Positions 22,953-24,408 of a stretch of DNA of 24,408 nt are shown here, piece after piece. The DNA lies in assembly GCA_023253295.1 (NCBI GenBank), contig JALRGZ010000140.1, forward strand, positions 1-24,408. The letters run 5' to 3'. The translations under genes and the position numbers were made by a program. This DNA comes from Flavobacterium sp. (GTDB lineage Bacteria; Bacteroidota; Bacteroidia; Flavobacteriales; Flavobacteriaceae). Within the stretch, counting starts at the first letter, position 1. Each line of letters begins with the position of its first letter. Below the pieces are notes generated by a model. It was not told the origin of the DNA. It searched no databases and saw nothing but the letters and a program-made list of their open reading frames with translations.

Positions 22953-24275
22953 ATGAATACAGCCGTAGCCGGATTCTCTAAATTATCAAAAGAAGAAAAA
23001 ATTAACTGGATTGCTTCAGCCTACTTTTCGACCCCAAGCAAGGCAATCGAATTATTAAAAAAATACTGGAATTCTGACGAAAAACTTCAAAAACTTCACG
23101 ATGAATTCATTGAAAACACCATAAGTAACTTCTACATACCACTTGGAGTTGCTCCAAATTTCCTAATCAATGGAAAATACCACACGATTCCGATGGCAAT
23201 TGAAGAAAGTTCGGTAGTAGCTGCCGCATCCAAATCGGCAAAATTTTGGTCTACAAGAGGAGGATTTAAAACAACCGTAATTAATACCGAAAAAATTGGT
23301 CAGGTACATTTTATATATAAAGGAGATAGTTCTAAACTGGAATTATTCTTTGCACAAACCAAAGCCAAACTTTTCTCTGAAACAGAAAGTCTGACTAAAA
23401 ACATGCAACAACGAGGTGGTGGAATCCTGGATATCACATTGGAGGATAAAACCAACTTATTAGCTAATTATTTCCAACTGCATGCTACTTTTGAAACCAA
23501 AGACAGCATGGGAGCCAATTTCATCAACTCTTGTTTGGAACAATTTGCAAGTATTTTAAAAGCGGAAGCTCAGAATTACGAACTTTTTACAGAAGAAGAA
23601 AAAAACATCGAAGTTGTAATGAGTATTCTTTCTAATTATGTTCCTAACTGCATTGTAAGAGCCGAAGTTTCCTGCCCAATTGAAGAATTAGCTGAAAAAC
23701 ATATCCCAAATCCGCAAGCATTTGCTGAACGTTTTGTACGCGCCGTTCAAATTGCCGAAGTAGAACCTTTCCGTGCTGTAACCCACAACAAAGGAATCAT
23801 GAACGGAATAGACGCTGTAATCTTAGCCACAGGAAATGATTTTAGAGCTGTAGAAGCGGGAGTACATGCTTATGCAGCCAAAGATGGCCAATACAGTAGT
23901 TTATCCCATGCTAAAATAGAAAACGACATCTTTAGTTTCTGGTTAGAAACCCCATTAGCCTTAGGAACTGTTGGTGGATTAACCAGTTTACATCCATTGG
24001 TTAAACTATGTTTAGAAATGCTTGAAAATCCATCAGCTAAAGAATTAATGGAAATTGTAGCCGTTGCCGGATTAGCACAAAACTTTGCCGCTTTACGTTC
24101 CTTAACTACTACGGGGATTCAGGACGGACATATGAAAATGCATTTGAATAATATTTTAAATCAATTGGAAGCCACGAATGACGAACGTCATTTGGTACAA
24201 AAACATTTTAAAAACCATGTTGTTTCACATAGCGGCGTAGTGAATTTTGTTGAAAATCTTAGAAAAAACCAATAG
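22953..24275 (+). CDS. Hydroxymethylglutaryl-CoA reductase, class II
   Basis: The enzyme interconverts HMG-CoA and mevalonate with NAD(P)H. It is the committed step of the mevalonate route to isoprenoids, or the reverse in mevalonate degradation. The 440-residue soluble protein lacks the membrane domain of class I enzymes and matches class II in length. Catalytic residues by motif are E84/E85 in AIEESSVVAAAS, K280 in HNKGIMNG, D296 in ATGNDFRAVEAG and H393 in DGHMKMH. K280 and D296 are 16 apart, as K267 and D283 are in the Pseudomonas mevalonii enzyme. The segment DSMGANFINSCLE is the class II form of the substrate-binding motif. A GHMP kinase follows 29 bases later, which favours the biosynthetic direction. 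Cofactor preference cannot be read here. Confidence 0.95.
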   Translation: MNTAVAGFSKLSKEEKINWIASAYFSTPSKAIELLKKYWNSDEKLQKLHDEFIENTISNFYIPLGVAPNFLINGKYHTIPMAIEESSVVAAASKSAKFWSTRGGFKTTVINTEKIGQVHFIYKGDSSKLELFFAQTKAKLFSETESLTKNMQQRGGGILDITLEDKTNLLANYFQLHATFETKDSMGANFINSCLEQFASILKAEAQNYELFTEEEKNIEVVMSILSNYVPNCIVRAEVSCPIEELAEKHIPNPQAFAERFVRAVQIAEVEPFRAVTHNKGIMNGIDAVILATGNDFRAVEAGVHAYAAKDGQYSSLSHAKIENDIFSFWLETPLALGTVGGLTSLHPLVKLCLEMLENPSAKELMEIVAVAGLAQNFAALRSLTTTGIQDGHMKMHLNNILNQLEATNDERHLVQKHFKNHVVSHSGVVNFVENLRKNQ

Positions 24276-24304
24276 CACTAGCATCAAACCATTCAAATTC
24301 TAAA

Positions 24305-24408
24305 ATGGATATAAAAAAAACATTTTACAGCAACGGAAAACTATTAATCACAGCCGAATATTTAGTTTTAGACGGAGCTAAAGCCTTGGCTTTGCCTACA
24401 AAATTTGG
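24305..24408 (+). CDS. GHMP family kinase, GYDIA type (N-terminal part)
   Basis: The frame opens at ATG 24305-24307 and stays open to the window edge, giving 34 complete codons. The N-terminus FYSNGKLLITAEYLVLDGAK resembles motif 1 of GHMP kinases (GKLLLxGEYxVLxG), as in mevalonate and phosphomevalonate kinases. It then continues with ALALPTKF. The closest group I can name is the GYDIA family of GHMP kinases, known in Flavobacteriia and often placed beside HMG-CoA reductase. The position 29 bases downstream of that gene suggests a shared transcript and a kinase step of the mevalonate pathway. The ATP-binding loop and catalytic residues lie beyond the window, so substrate and activity are unproven. 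Confidence 0.8.
   Translation, partial: MDIKKTFYSNGKLLITAEYLVLDGAKALALPTKF

Noticed and set aside
1..24408. CRISPR arrays, transposases, integrases, tRNA or rRNA genes and accessory defence clusters
   Set aside because: No regular spaced repeats, recombinase motifs, terminal inverted repeats or RNA gene signatures were seen. Gene content and base composition are uniform and core-like throughout.

Overview
The window looks like chromosomal core sequence from a member of the Bacteroidota, most likely Flavobacteriaceae and close to Flavobacterium. The evidence is low G+C with AT-rich codon use, weak or absent Shine-Dalgarno sequences, promoter elements of the TAnnTTTG type upstream of several genes, and a familiar flavobacterial gene set. 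That set includes the purH-mreBCD-mrdA-rodA run, an S9 dipeptidyl peptidase next to POT transporters, and a class II HMG-CoA reductase followed by a GHMP kinase. The genus is inferred; there is no rRNA gene to confirm it.

Layout. Positions 1-91 hold the tail of an unrecognised plus-strand gene, closed by a strong hairpin terminator (123-162) shared with a minus-strand MacB/FtsX-type permease (209-1459). A 195-bp divergent spacer leads to purH (1655-3181, purine synthesis). The elongasome cluster mreB, mreC, mreD, mrdA (PBP2) and rodA then runs to 8869, with mreC/mreD and mreD/mrdA overlapping. Convergent to it are a lipoprotein DNA/RNA endonuclease (8882-9712) and, after a terminator hairpin, a Prc-type tail-specific protease (9789-12059). 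From a divergent spacer a plus-strand run follows: surE, lpxB, an NlpC/P60 lipoprotein and comEC (12244-16766). Convergent to that is a minus-strand peptide-use cluster, in transcription order an S9B dipeptidyl peptidase, two tandem POT transporters and a thioredoxin-fold protein (22773 down to 16776). The window ends with HMG-CoA reductase (22953-24275) and the first 34 codons of a GYDIA-type GHMP kinase, both probably of the mevalonate route.

How the genes fit together. MreB/C/D, PBP2 and RodA form the lateral-wall synthesis machine. LpxB makes the lipid A disaccharide, and Prc and the NlpC/P60 lipoprotein are envelope proteases or hydrolases. The dipeptidyl peptidase would release dipeptides outside the inner membrane and the POT carriers would import them.

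No CRISPR array, transposase, integrase, tRNA, rRNA or broken gene was seen, and no gene-free stretch exceeds 200 bp. I found no new multigene system. The best leads are a Cys/His cluster in PBP2, a ComEC without a visible metallo-beta-lactamase motif, the peptidase-POT-POT operon, and the kinase beside HMG-CoA reductase.
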